Shown in pieces: positions 9,804 to 20,135 of a stretch of 64,000 nt of DNA (position 1 is the stretch's first letter; each line of letters starts with the position of its first letter). The notes beneath the pieces were generated by a model. The model was not told where the DNA came from, ran no database searches, and saw only the letters and a list, made by a program, of their open reading frames with translations. Made by a program: the position numbers and the translations under genes. Origin of the DNA: Planctomycetaceae bacterium (GTDB taxonomy: Bacteria; Planctomycetota; Planctomycetia; Pirellulales; Pirellulaceae); NCBI GenBank assembly GCA_002726515.1, contig PBTE01000168.1, positions 1-64,000 of the forward strand. Reading direction: 5' to 3'.

Positions 9804-10087
9804 TGCTATACTCCAAGAAAAAATTCTGCCAACGAAAACCGGATCCGAAAGACCCCACACCCGGTTCAGACGCGACTCGCGAAATATCTGGAATTGACAG
9901 GTCCGCATGTGACAGCGGATCCAGCGCAATCTTCATCGAAGAATCTCGTACGTGGGTCAGGCAGAACCGGCGCTGACTGTAACTGGTACACACTACTCTC
10001 CAGTCCGACGTTATAAGCTGCCACAAGAATTTTGGTAACCCGGAGGATTTCCGGACTGGCTCACGGGCGAGTGCTGCAAAACGAAAC

Positions 10088-11509
10088 CTACCCAAAAAGT
10101 GCTTCGATCGGTTTACCTGTTGCGATAGGGTAGTCCCGAACGCCCAAGTCGTGCACAGTCGTGCTGAGGGGAACGCCAAACAGAGTGAAGATCGTAGCCG
10201 CCAGGTCGGACGGCGTCACGGGGTCCGCGTCCGGGTAAGCTCCCAATCGATCGCTGGCTCCATGAATGTACCCCCCTTTGATAGGTCCTCCAGCCAGCAG
10301 GGCAGTGTAACAATCTGGCCAGTGGTCGCGGCCCGCGCCGTGGTTGATCCTGGGTGTACGACCGAATTCTCCCACGGCCACCACCAGGGTGGTATCCAAC
10401 AAACCACGCTGATCCAAATCTTCGATCAAGGCTGCATAAGCCTGGTCCGCTGGAGGCAGCAGGTGGTCCCTGTGGAGTCGAAAATTATCCTTATGCGTAT
10501 CCCAGTTCTTGCCCTGCTGTTTGTAGTCATAAACCGAAACAAAGGGGACACCGGCTTCCACCAGCCGGCGGGCCAGCAGCAAATTGAACCCACGCAGGTT
10601 GCGTGCAATGGCCAAATCGACATTTCCTTGACTGTGCGGATCGTCATCGTATTTTTGGCCGGCCGGTCCATGACCGTAAAACTCCCGCATCGCAGCCGAT
10701 TCCTGCTGAAGATCCAGCGCGTCACGCACGACATCGGAGCCGAGCAAGTCGAATGCCCGCTCGTAATACACATTCATGGACGGAGAATGCGCAGGCCAGC
10801 CGGTGTTGTCCTCCAATGCCTGCCGCAGCGCCGCCCGTTGAAAGAAGCGTTCGCGCCCCATATCCTGGCTCAAGCGGGGCAGACCGGCATTGTAAGCCAA
10901 CGTGGCCGGATCACCCTGGATCAATAACGGTTGATAATGCTGTCCCAGAAACCCGGCCGTCTGCCCCGGATTCTGTAGATTGTTATTCATCACAAACGGT
11001 AATGATGCATGGGGAACCAGAACTCGCCGATCGCGCCAGGCGTGACTTAGACATGCGCCGTAGCAGGGAAAACTGTCAGGACGCTCGCCAAAATTCTGGT
11101 TGTCACCCACCATCGGCTCACGCCCTGTCAACGAAATGTAGCTGGCCGAATCATGGCCTCGCATGGAATGATGCATCGAGCGGACCAGGGCCACCTTGTG
11201 CATGACCCGGGCGGTTCGCGGTAGGTGTTCGCAGATTCTCAACCCGGGAACCGACGTTGAAATGGATTTGAATTCGCCGCGAATTTCCAACGGTGCGTCG
11301 GGCTTCATGTCAAATGTATCGGTGTGACTGGGGCCTCCGTAATAGAAGATAAAAATACAGGACCGAATTCGCTGCTGCGGTGGAACACCAGCCGGAATCG
11401 CCGCCCGGACGTCTCGCAGGCGCAGGAACCGGGGAAGACTCACACCAAGCAGACCGAGACTGCCGACTTGCAATGCATTGCGCCGATTTACCTGTGCTGA
11501 GCGGCTCAT
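10088..11509 (-). CDS. DUF1501 family protein with Tat signal
   Basis: Member of the DUF1501 family, abundant in planctomycetes and related to the sulfatase/alkaline phosphatase fold; biochemical role unknown. The start at 11509 gives a 473-residue protein opening with NRRNALQVGSLGLLGVSLPRFL, a twin-arginine-type signal. Family landmarks are FIFYYGGPSHTDTFDMKPDAP, the region GHDSASYISLTGREP, FGERPDSFPCYGACLS and the C-terminal VVAVGEFGRTPRINHGAGRDHWP. DUF1501 genes usually follow a DUF1549/DUF1553 partner, but none is adjacent here. The longer frame to 11623 is judged upstream non-coding. Confidence 0.9.
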   Translation of the reverse strand: MSRSAQVNRRNALQVGSLGLLGVSLPRFLRLRDVRAAIPAGVPPQQRIRSCIFIFYYGGPSHTDTFDMKPDAPLEIRGEFKSISTSVPGLRICEHLPRTARVMHKVALVRSMHHSMRGHDSASYISLTGREPMVGDNQNFGERPDSFPCYGACLSHAWRDRRVLVPHASLPFVMNNNLQNPGQTAGFLGQHYQPLLIQGDPATLAYNAGLPRLSQDMGRERFFQRAALRQALEDNTGWPAHSPSMNVYYERAFDLLGSDVVRDALDLQQESAAMREFYGHGPAGQKYDDDPHSQGNVDLAIARNLRGFNLLLARRLVEAGVPFVSVYDYKQQGKNWDTHKDNFRLHRDHLLPPADQAYAALIEDLDQRGLLDTTLVVAVGEFGRTPRINHGAGRDHWPDCYTALLAGGPIKGGYIHGASDRLGAYPDADPVTPSDLAATIFTLFGVPLSTTVHDLGVRDYPIATGKPIEALFG

Positions 11510-11750
11510 ACAGAATTCCAGTTCAACCATATTTCGCGAACCGAAACGAAGACACCACGCGAAATATTCAGCTATCCGATCTGACTCCCCAGAAGATGCG
11601 CCAGACATTTTCTCATGACGCAAATATTATAACCAGATCTTTTTAGAGCAACCAGACTCGCTCGCTCCTCGAACTGCGAATCTTTCCAGCGAACCGTTAG
11701 TGGCGAAGAAAACTGATTCCACCGACCGGAAAAATTGTGGACCGATCAAG

Positions 11751-12431
11751 CTACATCTGCGACCACATACGGATCAGGTTCTGGTGACACAACTCTGTAA
11801 GTTTGAGTTCCGTCGATTCCGGGCCCTGGCCCTTTTTTCGCAGATGGCGGGCGAGTATCGCCAGGTCATACAGGATCTTTCGTTTTCTAACATCACTGAC
11901 GGCGCTCTGAATCCAATTCACAAACACCAGTCGCTGGCCACGCGTTACTGGGGCAACGTGGTGGTAAAAGGTCGAGGGATAGGTGACCGCATCGCCTGCA
12001 TTACCCTTGACCTTCATGACCTCAAATCCGTTGTCGAGCGTAAGTTCGCCTCCGTCATAGTCACCAGGACCATTGAGAAACACGGTGATTGAAACATCCG
12101 TGCGAATCCGTAAGTCATCACCACCCATCACTGCATTGTCCAGGTGGCTTCCATAGAACATGCCGGGCTCGTACTTGGCGATCAGCGGCGGCAGCATCGC
12201 CTTGAAACGAGTTGCCCACCAAAACTCATTACTATTCTTTAACGCACCAAGCACCAACTGGTGGATTTCTCCGACCAAATCATTGTTTTGCCGCAATTCC
12301 AAATTTTTTTTGACTTTCTGAGCATCCGAACCAGCAGTCAACTTCCCGTCCACAAAGTGTGCAACAGATAATTTTTCCCGTATCTGCGCAAGCGTTCGCT
12401 CGTCAAGTACACCTTTTAGTTTGATAAGCAA
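11751..12431 (-). CDS. PKHD-type Fe(II)/2-oxoglutarate dioxygenase
   Basis: 226-residue member of the PKHD hydroxylase family (PiuC/YbiX-like), non-heme iron enzymes that use 2-oxoglutarate and oxygen. The iron-binding H-x-D lies in YGSHLDNAVM (about residues 95-98), the distal histidine in STFYHHVAPVTRG near 155-160 and the 2-oxoglutarate arginine in the same segment. The C-terminal YbiX helix region is present. The start is TTG at 12431 preceded by GGAGG, which makes this rare start credible. In other bacteria such genes sit beside TonB siderophore receptors; no iron-uptake gene is adjacent here. Confidence 0.9.
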   Translation of the reverse strand: MLIKLKGVLDERTLAQIREKLSVAHFVDGKLTAGSDAQKVKKNLELRQNNDLVGEIHQLVLGALKNSNEFWWATRFKAMLPPLIAKYEPGMFYGSHLDNAVMGGDDLRIRTDVSITVFLNGPGDYDGGELTLDNGFEVMKVKGNAGDAVTYPSTFYHHVAPVTRGQRLVFVNWIQSAVSDVRKRKILYDLAILARHLRKKGQGPESTELKLTELCHQNLIRMWSQM

Positions 12432-12653
12432 GGGAGGACCTCCATGCGTTCAAAAACCCGGGCACCGATTGTACATTCTCCGGTCCGAACCATCAATAAC
12501 AGATGGAAACCAAGTTCTCAACCGGTTCGCTGGGTTTTCCGTATCCCGGGTGAATGACGTTCTGCAACCTAACCAGACAACCGATCTGATCACATCCCAT
12601 CAAGGGTCTTGCATTCTGCGCCATCAACCTCATCCTTCTCATCCTTGAACACG

Positions 12654-15483
12654 TCATGACCCCAGACGAAACGTCACCCGATCCAGGATCGGATAACGAT
12701 CACCGTTGTCCGACTTAAAAGTCGCTCGATACTGTAAACATCGATCCGTCGGTTCGAGCGCGAAAGGGTTTGCTAGCACCGGCCGCCACTCTTTTTTCCC
12801 CAAATCGCGATCGTCCGCAGCGGATCGAACTTCGATCAAGAGTTCGGTGCCGACTGCTTCATCGACTTTACTTGTCAATTCTCCCTGTCCAGCCGGGCCG
12901 TGCCACTGGAACACGGACGACTCGTAGGTTTGCTCAAACTTGCGGTTATAAATGTGCCCCATGTCTTGGACATACATCCAGTGCGGGCCGTGTGTCGGCA
13001 GGTATTCAATGCGAGGACTGGAAAAACGGCGGCCGTCGTTATAGAAAATCCGCGAGCGGGTGTAGTGACTTCCATCGCGAGAATGGCACGCGACAGCCAG
13101 ATCCAATCGCCCGTCTCGGTCGAAATCGGCGGCAACTCCGTCATCAGCCGAATCACAAATCAGGATCGTCCGGTTGCGAGTTGAAAGCCCCTTGGCACTC
13201 CCCCAGTACAGGTAGCACGGCAGTGACTCACGGGTCAAATCCGCATGATAGTGTGGCGAGAACAAATCAAGGAATCCGTTCGCATCAAAGTCAGCCACCA
13301 CGAAGCCGACCGGCGTAAAACCGGGCAACCACTGCGCGTTCTGCTCTCGGAACCCCCGAGAAGCCCCCCAAAAGATGAAGGTCCCCGTATCATGATGGCC
13401 TGCACGGGGGTCATTATACGACCCCACAATCAGGTCGAGATATCCGTCAGCGTTCAGGTCAGCGGTCTCCAGACCAATGGGGCTGGGCAGCTCGAGTAAC
13501 GATTTACGCTCACTGTGGAACCCGTCTGGACTGCCCCAAAAAACTCGGACTTCGTGGCTTGCGTAACTGGTCACCGCGATGTCGAGCCAGTCGTCGCGGT
13601 TGTAGTCGCCGATCGCACACCCGATGGAGCGGTGCGGGCTCAGTATTGCCTGGCGACGATCGCGGCTGAAACCGTCGACGGACCCATAATAAATGACCAG
13701 CACTTCGGGCCGACCGTCATCGTGTTCAAAGGCACCTAACACGATGTCGAGATACCCGTCGCGGTTCAAATCGGCAACGTTGCTGGAACCGAGACCGAAT
13801 TCACGAAGCGCAACTCTCTTTTTCTCGTCAAATCCATGCAAAGCGTTCGGGCTCAGGGGGCCGCCAAAAAAAACATTGGCGCCCAAATTCGGATCCGCGT
13901 CCGCCGCCTCACCCACGTGCCCCGAATTGAGGGAGATCAGATCGACCAGACCATCGGCATTCAGATCGGCACCACTTGCCTCGTATCCACTGTTCACCGG
14001 CATCTTCCACACCCGCGCCGGGTCGAAACCTGCGGCTGCCCCCCAATAGACCAGAGGTGGTACCTTTTCATGAAGGGTCCCGCCTCTGGCATTACAGAAC
14101 ACCGCGCGAGCCGGGGTTTGGCCGTCGGACGGAACGACAGCCACATCGCTGGCACCCTCGGTGCTGACCACCCCGCTGGCCGGCCGCCACTGCCTGTTTT
14201 CCCGTCCCAACAAGATAACGGATTCGCCCTCGTAGGTGTCGCGACCTTGATAGACAGCAATCGCCAGGTCCTGACGACCATCCTGGTCAAAATCGCCGAT
14301 CGCCGTGGCGCTGGCATGCGGAATGTTCAGTACCGTGGATTCCGACCAGTCGGAATCGCTCCAAGAGGATGTTCACGGATGTTTCGCTCTCGTGTGCTGC
14401 ACCGGCCTCGCCACCCGCAGCATGACCAATATCAAAATCAGTGAGAACCAGTTCGGGCTTTTGGTCCCCGTCCAGGTCACCCACTGCGACATGAGAGGCA
14501 CTGAACCCCTTGTGACTGGTCACATCGCCCCACTCGCGGGGGACTCGAGCGCCAACAAGATAAACCTCTCCGCTGCCATGAGTGCCGATGACCAGGTCGG
14601 CAGCGCCATCTCCATCCATGTCCTTGGCAGTGATACACTGCACGCCGTCTCCCGGCAGCTCAATCTGACCGCGTTGAAACTCCACCGATAGAACCTGTGA
14701 CTTCACCGCCCACACCAGGTGAATTTTCCCGTCCGCAGACAAAATGGCCAAGTCGGAGGCACCATCTCTGTCGAAGTCACCGCTGGCAAGGTCGATTGCT
14801 GCACGGATTCCCAAATCCTGACGCCTCGTGAGAAGATAACCTCGCTTGCTCCCCCAGTAGATCCGAACAATGTTTCCCGGTGGCTGACCTGGCAACCAGG
14901 CTTCCTCCCCCAGTACCACAATGTCGGGCTAGCCATCATGGTTCAGGTCTGCCAAGGTGATCGCCTTGGCTCCGCGTATCGGCAGTACACCGGCAACGCG
15001 GTGGGCAGGCCAGCCGTCTGTCCCACCCCAGGCAATGCTCACAAATCGTCGAGGATGCTGCAGGCCGCTTTCATTAGGCAAGAAAACCAGGTCGTAATGG
15101 CCATCACGATTCAGATCGCCCACTGCCACCTGCAGACTTCCTTCGACCAGAAGCTCGCTTTGTTGAATCCGGCCCTCCCTGGTGACACCGGTAACGCTGG
15201 CGGGGATGAAGGCGAACGAATCGTGCGTGCTGTTGAAGACGAGGTCGATGTGACCGTCCTGGTTCAAGTCGAAGCGGTGGATATTGCGAAGGGTGCCGTC
15301 GCGGCTGACGTAGAGATTCTGACCGGATGCATCGAGGCGTCCATCAGCGAAGTCGTCGAACGTGTCTTCGACCCACGTTATTTCCGCGGCCGGAGACGAA
15401 GTGCCGGAAATTGCCAACAAACTCAACAACAAAGAAATCAAAACCCGGCTGAGACTCGACTGTCGTACTGCTGCGAATTTCAT
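12654..15483 (-). pseudogene. Secreted FG-GAP/VCBS repeat protein, interrupted by a stop and a frameshift
   Basis: Three consecutive open segments (15483-14929, 14919-14287, 14213-12654) together read as one ~940-residue protein. It has an N-terminal signal peptide (SLLSLLAISGTSSPAAE) and many FG-GAP/integrin-alpha-like repeats of the form DLNxDGxxDLV, which bind calcium and form a beta-propeller. The first and second segments are in the same frame and are split only by TAG at 14929-14931, placed right after NHDG where repeats carry an aromatic residue. The second and third are joined by a shift near 14360-14368, where CTCTTGGAGC would read correctly as CTCTGGAGC with one T fewer. Clear coding on both sides of each lesion suggests recent inactivation or sequencing/assembly error. 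RBS AGAGGAA before the ATG. A surface or periplasmic binding role is inferred. Confidence 0.85.
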
Positions 15484-15613
15484 GTCAAAGTTCCTCTTGC
15501 CAAATTGAAATAGTCCGGGATGGAAAGTCCCGATGGAAGAGTTTCGGAGTGGTGGCGGGCCGTTTCACTATGTTTTAATAAGCGGGCTGGCGCCGCGGGA
15601 GCAGTTTCGTCAC

Positions 15614-16942
15614 TCAACCTGCCTCGCTCGACTCTCCGCCCGCTGGAGTTTCCTTGAAATCCAGTACTTCTTCACACCACAAGGCTGTGGCCAACAACTG
15701 ACGTTCATGGTGGGCAGCTCCCACCAGTTGAAGTGCGGTAGGCATCCCTTCGGGAGTCAAACCACAGGGGATTGACACTGTCGGCAGCCCTGAATGAGTC
15801 CAAGGTGAATTGAACTTGGGGTCGCCGGTGGTGTCGAGACGCTGAGGTGCCGCTGAAGGAGCCGCAGGGGTCAGCAGGGCGTCAAATCCCACCAGGCAAG
15901 TCGCCATCTGCTGCCTGAAGGCCCTTTGATGGGCCAGAGCGGCGGCGTAATCAACAGCCTGGCAGGACAATCCGGCCTCGATCAGGGAGGCAATGGCTGG
16001 ACTGTACTGGTCCGACTGTCGTAAAAAACAATGGCGGTGGTACTCGGCACCCTCTACCTCCATGATCCTGCGATGTTGTTCCAACACATCAGCGAACAGG
16101 TCGGGTAAGCCCACCACGCGCACTTCACTTCCCGCAGCCTCTAGACGCTCCCGTGCCATGCGAATCGATTCGCCCATCGCTGCGTCACACTCCTCCAGAA
16201 AAAAAGTTTCCGGAATCCCCAGTCGGGGAGCCGTCCGCTCAGCCTCCAGACCCGCTACAAAGTCCACTTCGCGATCGGAAGCAATGACGTTCAACATCAT
16301 GGCCAAATCTCTCACACAACGCGTCATCGGTCCGGGATGATCCAGATGGTAGGCGAAAGGAACAATCCCCTCGAGGCTGACCAAGCCGAAAGTGGGTTTA
16401 CAACCCGCAATACCACAGTAGCTGGCAGGTCGGGTGATCGAGCCGCCGGTCTGCGTGCCAATCGCAGCCAGGCACATGCCGGTGGCCACTGCCGCCGCCG
16501 AACCACTACTCGAACCGCCGGGTGTGGCATCCGTATTCCAGGGATTTCGCGTTGGCGGAGGATCAAACGACGCAAACTCTGTCGTGACAGTCTTGCCAAG
16601 GATAATCGCGCCAGACCGCCGCAAAGCGCGCACCAACGTCGCGTCCTTGGTCGCAAGATGGTCCGCGCGCAACGGGGAACCCGCTTCCGTTGGCCAACCG
16701 CCAACGTCAATGATGTCCTTGATGCCCACGGGGATGCCGTGCAGGGGCCCCATCCATTCGCCCCGTACTGCCTGGTCGGTCCGCTCTGCAGCACAACGCA
16801 ACGCGCCTTTCGCGTCCACACGGACCCAAGCATGAATTTCAGAGTCAAGTTTCTCGATGCGCGCCAGGCAGTCTCCCACCAATTCCGTGGGGGTCAACTG
16901 CCCTGTGCGAATCCGTTCGACCGCTTCATGTATCGTATTCAT
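15614..16942 (-). CDS. Amidase (amidase signature family)
   Basis: Ser-cisSer-Lys hydrolase of amides, related to GatA but without GatB/GatC nearby. In the 443-residue frame that begins with GTG at 16945, the lysine is K76 (IPVGIKD), the cis-serine S145 in GGSSSGSAAAVA and the nucleophile S169 in QTGGSITRPA; spacings 69 and 24 fit the family. The ATG at 16942 is the next codon and is preferred here. It could be a small-molecule amidase rather than a glutamyl-tRNA amidotransferase; substrate unknown. It is followed on the same strand by the broken FG-GAP gene after 130 bp. Confidence 0.88.
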   Translation of the reverse strand: MNTIHEAVERIRTGQLTPTELVGDCLARIEKLDSEIHAWVRVDAKGALRCAAERTDQAVRGEWMGPLHGIPVGIKDIIDVGGWPTEAGSPLRADHLATKDATLVRALRRSGAIILGKTVTTEFASFDPPPTRNPWNTDATPGGSSSGSAAAVATGMCLAAIGTQTGGSITRPASYCGIAGCKPTFGLVSLEGIVPFAYHLDHPGPMTRCVRDLAMMLNVIASDREVDFVAGLEAERTAPRLGIPETFFLEECDAAMGESIRMARERLEAAGSEVRVVGLPDLFADVLEQHRRIMEVEGAEYHRHCFLRQSDQYSPAIASLIEAGLSCQAVDYAAALAHQRAFRQQMATCLVGFDALLTPAAPSAAPQRLDTTGDPKFNSPWTHSGLPTVSIPCGLTPEGMPTALQLVGAAHHERQLLATALWCEEVLDFKETPAGGESSEAG

Positions 16943-17287
16943 CACGATCTCGTATTAGAGGGTTCCTGGTCAATGAGCACGAAAACATGGCCAGCGTGAG
17001 AGGAAACATCCAACAGCCGCGTTATTATACTTGACGGACCACTGGCCCGGGCTTCATCGGTATTTAAATATCCCTTGTTGAGTTCGTTGAGGAGTCAACA
17101 GAACGAAGACATTCTCCTACCCTATGTGAACCGTGGTCAAGGTTCCACCACAATTCGTGCTTGTACTTCCAGCTTGATTGCGTTTGATCTCACGCGTCAA
17201 ATCTCCTGAAGTGAAAGTTGCTGATGGTGGCTGTTGCTGCAGAACCTTCCCTTCTTCCGCTAATCTGCGTTGGCTCACCGGGAGAAA
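16943..17287. other. Intergenic, no feature recognised
   Basis: 345 bp between the amidase start and the next minus-strand gene. No open frame with convincing coding character, tRNA or strong hairpin was seen; promoter elements of the amidase presumably lie here. Confidence 0.5.
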
Positions 17288-18034
17288 TCATTCAACCCGT
17301 CCGATCACCTGGTGCACGATCATCATTTTCTGCCAGATCTTACGAGACAGACCGGTGGTGAGCGTTTCAACTTCACTGACGGCGGCTAATGCTACAACGT
17401 CGTTAAAGTTCTGGACGTAAAGAGCGGCCAATTTGCCTGTCAACGCCAGCATTTCACTGCAGTAGTCCAAGTAGCGGCCCAGTTCGGCCCGGGACATGGT
17501 AAGGCGGGGGGACACGTTCGTCGTGACAATCGTCGATGTGACTCGTTCTGGATCCTTCGTCAATTGGTGCATGTCAATAATGTGGGCGATCGAACGGAGT
17601 TCGTGAATCATCTTCAGGGCCCGTGCACGCTTCACACGGGCTTCCAGCGTTGTAAGAAACAACAGAATCGCTCCTAATACGATCAATACATTTGTGCCCG
17701 CGTCCAACAGTTGCAGCAGATTGTCCCATTGCCTCACCTGATCGGTTTCTACACCGTCCATTTCCACGAGATGTTGAACGAACGCCAGGCGTATACCGAT
17801 AACAAAAGCGATGATCAATACAGAGACAACGAGCCGGATAACATAGATGGGGCGCGTGAGTTGTTCACTTCGAAGCTTTGCAATCCGTGCGGTGGTGAGC
17901 AACTGTTTACACACAACATACAGTCCTGCATCGGGGAACCGTGCTGCAATGCGTTCCGACAACCGTTCAACGGTAGCAACAATACGAGCAGCATCTAAAT
18001 TCTGGTATTGACCCGTGACATCTGTTCCCTCCAC
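17288..18034 (-). CDS. Membrane protein of unknown function, two membrane helices
   Basis: I do not recognise a family. The 248-residue product has a cytoplasmic-looking N-terminus, two strong hydrophobic helices (about residues 67-87 VIRLVVSVLIIAFVIGIRL and 113-130 AGTNVLIVLGAILLFLTTL) and a charged, helical C-terminal half (ARVKRARALKMIHELRSIAHIIDMH). The start is GTG at 18034 with GGAGG nine bases upstream, a good ribosome-binding site. The long histidine-containing helix after the second membrane segment suggests an all-helical cytoplasmic domain. It stands alone with long spacers on both sides. Confidence 0.75.
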   Translation of the reverse strand: MEGTDVTGQYQNLDAARIVATVERLSERIAARFPDAGLYVVCKQLLTTARIAKLRSEQLTRPIYVIRLVVSVLIIAFVIGIRLAFVQHLVEMDGVETDQVRQWDNLLQLLDAGTNVLIVLGAILLFLTTLEARVKRARALKMIHELRSIAHIIDMHQLTKDPERVTSTIVTTNVSPRLTMSRAELGRYLDYCSEMLALTGKLAALYVQNFNDVVALAAVSEVETLTTGLSRKIWQKMMIVHQVIGRVE

Positions 18035-18516
18035 TTGCCTACCCTCCTCTAGATAGATGGCGCTGCTGATGTACTAAACCGTCTCGCTAGTGAGTCCCCG
18101 GGGAAGGGTGAACGCTTCCCACCTGCTACGTCAATGGATCATTAAAAGGTGCCATTCACCGGTTGCAACTCTTTGCGGTGTGTTGCGTCAAATTGTGCCC
18201 AGTTGGATCAATGCGTTCGCAAGGAATTGGCCCAGGCGGTTTGCAACGGTATTTGCAACTCTCGACAGATTTCAAAATCCTGCTGGCTCAATCATCTGCA
18301 CCCCATACGAAGCGGCCACCGGTCTCCGGCGAGTAGCCAATGCATCCCGGACAAATAAATCTCTTATTAGCGATACCGACGAAAATTTTAGTCCGTGTTC
18401 AGGATGTCAATGGGCCGCGCGGGCGAGATCGCAAACCGGATGGCAGTGACCACTACACAACGACCCTGCCTTGACTGGCTTCGCTGGACACGGCCTCTAG
18501 CCGTCAATGTTTCAAG
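18035..18516. other. Intergenic, no feature recognised
   Basis: Nearly 500 bp. A 119-codon plus-strand frame (18090-18449) is rich in R, S and W with no motif or ribosome-binding site and is not called. Confidence 0.45.
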
Positions 18517-19644
18517 TCAGTCCCGTCCGGACTCGGCGATCAATTGACTTGCAACAAAATCCTCATTCAATGTCACTCCAAGTCCTGGACCATCGGGTAC
18601 ACGAATCCAGCCGTTCTCGGCCTGGACTTTTTCGCAAGTCATCTCGTGACGCAAGGGTGAATCATCCACACAATCTTCAAACAGAAAGGCGTCCCGGCAG
18701 GTGCTCAACCAGTGCAGGCTGGCTGCCACAGTGACCGGACTGGTGTAACAATGATTACAGAGACGAGCACCGATCTCTTCGACCCGCTGTTTGATATACG
18801 CCGCTTCAGTAAACCCGTTACGAGCCAAATCAATCTGGTACACATCTAAAGCTCGACGGTCAATCAACGGTGCAAACGCCTGCCTTCCACAGTCCGATTC
18901 ACCGGCCGCGATGGGGACTGGTGACCGGTCGCGGAGCCACCGGTAGCCTTCCACGTCATCCGGAGACAGCGGCTCTTCCAGCCACTCGATATCATATTCC
19001 GAAAAAACGTGAGCTCGCCGCAATGCCGTACGTGCATCCCAGACACAACCAGCGTCAATCAACAAGGTGGCGTCCGCACCCAACCCTTCCCGGGCACCGC
19101 TCACCAGTTCGATATCGAGCCTTTCGCTCTCTCCCATGGGTTCCCAGCCGAACTTGACAGCCTGATACCCGGCTTCCCGCCAACGACGTCCGATGTCAGC
19201 AGTCTCCTGGCCATCTTGGCCAAACAGTATCGAAGCGTAAGCGAAAATCTGATCGTGGCGTTTGCCACCAAGCAGGCGGTGGATCGGTTCACCAAAATGC
19301 TTGCCCTTCAGATCCCACAACGCCATGTCCACCGCAGCCATCGCGGTGATCGTGACTGAACGACGGCCGGAATACATCGTACGATGATACATTTTTTCCC
19401 ACAAACGGCCGATCTCCAGCGGGTTTTCACCGACCAACAATTCCCTTAAACCACAAGTGATATTGTGACTGAACGGTGCATCAAACACCGCTTTAACCAT
19501 TTCAGGCGACGAGTCGGCCTCGCCAACCCCTTCCAGACCATTGTCAGTCCTCACCCGAATCAGGACAGAGTCCTGGCTACCGGCGGTTTTGGCTTCGACA
19601 TTTTCAACTCGTAAAATCTGGCAAATGACTTCGGTGATTTTCAT
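18517..19644 (-). CDS. Mandelate racemase/muconate lactonizing enzyme family (enolase superfamily)
   Basis: Mg2+-dependent enzyme that abstracts the proton alpha to a carboxylate; members dehydrate or epimerise sugar acids. The 375 residues show the three metal ligands in LLIDAGCVWD, WLEEPLSPDD and IAAGESDCG, a lysine-bearing AVKFGW and a histidine in RLCNHCYTSPV, the pattern of the mandelate-racemase/acid-sugar dehydratase subgroup. ATG at 19644 was chosen because the preceding 14 residues are not conserved-looking and include the translated repeat. No clear Shine-Dalgarno is present. A perfect 14-bp tandem repeat lies directly upstream. The substrate is not predictable from sequence. Confidence 0.88.
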   Translation of the reverse strand: MKITEVICQILRVENVEAKTAGSQDSVLIRVRTDNGLEGVGEADSSPEMVKAVFDAPFSHNITCGLRELLVGENPLEIGRLWEKMYHRTMYSGRRSVTITAMAAVDMALWDLKGKHFGEPIHRLLGGKRHDQIFAYASILFGQDGQETADIGRRWREAGYQAVKFGWEPMGESERLDIELVSGAREGLGADATLLIDAGCVWDARTALRRAHVFSEYDIEWLEEPLSPDDVEGYRWLRDRSPVPIAAGESDCGRQAFAPLIDRRALDVYQIDLARNGFTEAAYIKQRVEEIGARLCNHCYTSPVTVAASLHWLSTCRDAFLFEDCVDDSPLRHEMTCEKVQAENGWIRVPDGPGLGVTLNEDFVASQLIAESGRD

Positions 19645-20135
19645 CGTCTTATCAATGGTAGGAGGGAAACAATAGGAGGGAAACAAAACGTCAACTCTGC
19701 CAGCCGGGCCCGTTCTCTTCCATGGCGTGACGGCAGCCCCATCGTTTTACGCCATGTTGAAATCCAAGCCAATGGCCCCCTTGAAAAGAGCCTTCCACGA
19801 CCGCCCTGGTCGCATTTCTGTTCGAAGGCCTCAAAGATCCCGTTGCGACGATGGCTGGCGGCAACAGCCACCGTTGCCGATCCGGCGTCGAGCGTGCCCC
19901 GGCCCCGTGGTCAAACCGCGGCAAGTTCCTGTTTCCGACACTTCTGCGGACCCCTGGTGAAAGACAATTGATCGCCCGACATCGCCGACCCGGACACCTG
20001 ACGCCTCCAGCAGGCAACCAGTCTCCCCAAATCAGAGCGAATTGCCCCAATCGTACCGTTGATTGTTGCTCCGGAAAAAGTGAGAATTGAAACACTGCCC
20101 AAAAATAAAACCTGCTTTACTCCTGGAGCCAAACG
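19645..20135. other. Intergenic between divergent genes
   Basis: 490 bp separating the enolase-superfamily gene (minus) from the cyclase-family gene (plus). It contains the tandem 14-bp repeat at 19659-19686. Open frames on both strands (for example 19691-20095 minus) lack recognisable motifs and are not called. Confidence 0.5.
19659..19686. repeat. Perfect tandem 14-bp repeat, two copies
   Basis: TAGGAGGGAAACAA occurs twice head-to-tail (19659-19672 and 19673-19686), 15 bp upstream of the minus-strand start at 19644, so it lies in the 5' untranslated or promoter region of the enolase-superfamily gene. Confidence 0.85.

Noticed and set aside
14929-14931. In-frame TAG in the FG-GAP gene as possible recoding (pyrrolysine or readthrough)
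   Set aside because: A frameshift also interrupts the same gene and there is no sign of a pyl system or recoding hairpin; loss of function or sequence error is simpler.
18090-18449. 119-codon plus-strand frame
   Set aside because: Composition untypical of protein, no motif, no start signal.
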